DNA of 33,580 bases from Muribaculaceae bacterium (GTDB lineage Bacteria; Bacteroidota; Bacteroidia; Bacteroidales; Muribaculaceae). The first letter of the stretch is position 1. Every line of letters begins with the position of its first letter. The stretch lies in contig VSPO01000023.1 in the NCBI GenBank assembly GCA_009775375.1, forward strand, positions 1 through 33,580, given 5' to 3'. The position numbers and the translations under genes are program-made. The notes below the pieces were generated by a model. It was not told the DNA's origin. It was given only the letters and a program-made list of their open reading frames with translations, and ran no database searches. Below are positions 32,898 through 33,580 of this stretch, piece by piece.

Positions 32898-32988
32898 CAT
32901 AGATCGCACGTCTTCAGCCCCCGCCTACCGTCCCTTCCCCGTCCGTTATGGAGCGCATGGCTTCCAGCCTCCGCCTACCGTCCTTTCC
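32898..32988. repeat. Imperfect 42-bp direct repeat that echoes the tRNA 3' end
   Basis: Copies 32898-32938 and 32947-32988 match at 34 of 42 aligned places. Both contain CGCCTACCG preceded by AGCC, which also forms the 3' end of the tRNA-Gly (GCCTACCG at 32828-32835). They may be old att-like or tRNA-derived remnants. Confidence 0.5.
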
Positions 32989-33113
32989 GAGCCAAATCAT
33001 GTAGATTGGGCCTCCAAGCCTTCGAGAGCCGAGTCCAAGCCGAGTACGAATTTTTATTAGATCGAGAAGGACAGATTCATCCTCAACCTCAACGACGGCA
33101 ACCTCAACAACTG

Positions 33114-33410
33114 GTTTCAATCCACGCGCCCACATAGGGCGCGACGTTAAAAGGGGTTTATGGTGCCCAGAACAGGCACGTTTCAATCCACGCATCCACA
33201 TGGGGCGCGACTAGATATTGAGGTTGGCAATAACATGCCCGTTCGGTTTCAATCCACGCGCCCACATGGGGCGCGACGAGGGCGGCAAAGTGCTGGTAGT
33301 GGCACCTACCGTTTCAATCCACGCGCCCACATGGGGCGCGACCAGCATACGCGCCGGGCTTCTGCAACCTCTACAGCCGTTTCAATCCACGCGCCCACAT
33401 GGGGCGCGAC
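33114..33410 (-). CRISPR. CRISPR array, five 32-bp repeats of type I-C character
   Basis: Repeats at 33114-33145, 33180-33211, 33246-33277, 33311-33342 and 33379-33410 are separated by spacers of 34, 34, 33 and 36 bp. On the plus strand each starts GTTTCAATCC and ends GGGCGCGAC. The reverse complement starts GTCGCGCCCC and ends GGATTGAAAC, the form typical of type I-C. Inside, CGCGCCC and GGGCGCG make a 7-bp hairpin around a 5-nt loop. Repeats 3, 4 and 5 are identical; repeat 1 has one change (loop) and repeat 2 has two (stem). Decay at the left, with ATTGAAAC reading on the minus strand, puts the leader on the right. No cas gene is in the window. Confidence 0.95.
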
Positions 33411-33580
33411 CGTGGCAGCCTTATTTGCTTTGAAGACTGCAAGTTATGAGTGTATTTTCGCGAAAGTGCATATTCGATAGACTCAAGACAATATTATATT
33501 AAATAAATAAGTAATTCAGAAAAATAAATGAACATATCAGGCTCTTTTGGAGAAGTTGATAAAGTGGGATTTACCCAGCC
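33411..33580 (-). promoter_or_regulatory. Probable CRISPR leader, running to the window edge
   Basis: AT-rich DNA directly beyond the last intact repeat, on the side where the minus-strand array should be transcribed from and take up new spacers. It contains the perfect palindrome TTTCGCGAAA (33456-33465) and an A/T-only stretch near 33490-33510. No coding frame is supported. Confidence 0.5.

Larger units (their letters stand above)
32838..33113. other. Gene-free stretch between tRNA and CRISPR array
   Basis: About 276 bp with no convincing gene. It holds the tRNA terminator hairpin, two imperfect direct repeats (32898-32938, 32947-32988) and a short coding-like piece before the first CRISPR repeat. 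Open frames across it are short and lack family signals. Confidence 0.6.

Noticed and set aside
33278..33310. Self-targeting of the DEAD helicase gene by the third spacer.
   Set aside because: The peptides are similar, but the DNA around 6120-6150 differs at many places, so it is not a match.
31107..33410. A combined defence island of GYF_2-CD225 genes and CRISPR.
   Set aside because: Only proximity supports it. The terminator at 31030, the tRNA and the missing cas or other defence genes give no firm link.
33444..33475. A possible sixth repeat after the right-most spacer-length stretch.
   Set aside because: Only the first three bases agree with the repeat; the rest does not, so I treat it as leader.
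32914..33480. Open frames across the CRISPR array (FQSTRPHGAR or MWARGLKPV-type peptides).
   Set aside because: These are translations of the CRISPR repeat, a well-known annotation artefact.

Overview
This window looks like the chromosome of a gut Bacteroidales bacterium. Muribaculaceae or a relative is my best guess, but I cannot prove the family from one window. The evidence is the promoter style (TTTG, about 20 bp, then TAnnTTTG), Bacteroidales-type families (DUF3256, Lnb/DUF4105, PorE-like OmpA lipoprotein, a T9SS-like C-terminal tail) and lipoprotein signals followed by acidic residues. Most of it is housekeeping and envelope DNA. The right end becomes accessory.

Layout. (1) 93-5609, plus strand: a tripartite RND efflux operon (His-rich lipoprotein adaptor, HME-type pump, outer-membrane channel), probably for metal ions. 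(2) 5887-11381, plus: DEAD-box RNA helicase with a DbpA-type RNA-binding domain behind a long 5' leader, a DUF3256 exported protein, gltX and waaA (Kdo transferase). (3) 11382-15090: a gene-free convergent gap with a 60-bp near-perfect palindrome, then, on the minus strand, a PorE-like OmpA lipoprotein, adk and hpt. (4) 15246-19779, minus: a secreted protein with a T9SS-like tail, an OmpA-family outer-membrane protein, and a large surface-type lipoprotein driven by a consensus promoter. (5) 20323-31007, plus: an exported protein of unknown function, an RsuA/RluB-type rRNA pseudouridine synthase with an N-terminal Gly/Tyr/Gln/Asn/Arg repeat tail, asnS, an Lnb-type (DUF4105) membrane protein, an alkaline-phosphatase-superfamily protein that seems to have lost its active site, and secA. 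(6) 31107-32590, minus: two adjacent GYF_2-CD225 (dispanin/IFITM-like) membrane proteins. (7) 32765-33580: tRNA-Gly(CCC) with a perfect promoter, degenerate repeats that echo the tRNA 3' end, and a five-repeat CRISPR array of type I-C character, read on the minus strand. Its leader, and probably any cas genes, lie beyond the right edge.

How the genes work together. Much of the window serves the cell envelope: Kdo addition to lipid A, SecA export, probable lipoprotein acylation (Lnb), OmpA-type anchoring and metal efflux. A second group serves translation and RNA: gltX, asnS, DEAD helicase, rRNA pseudouridylation and tRNA-Gly. The least explained parts are the tandem GYF_2-CD225 proteins, the apparent pseudo-phosphatase fixed between Lnb and SecA, the lipoprotein-OmpA pair, and the tRNA-CRISPR boundary.
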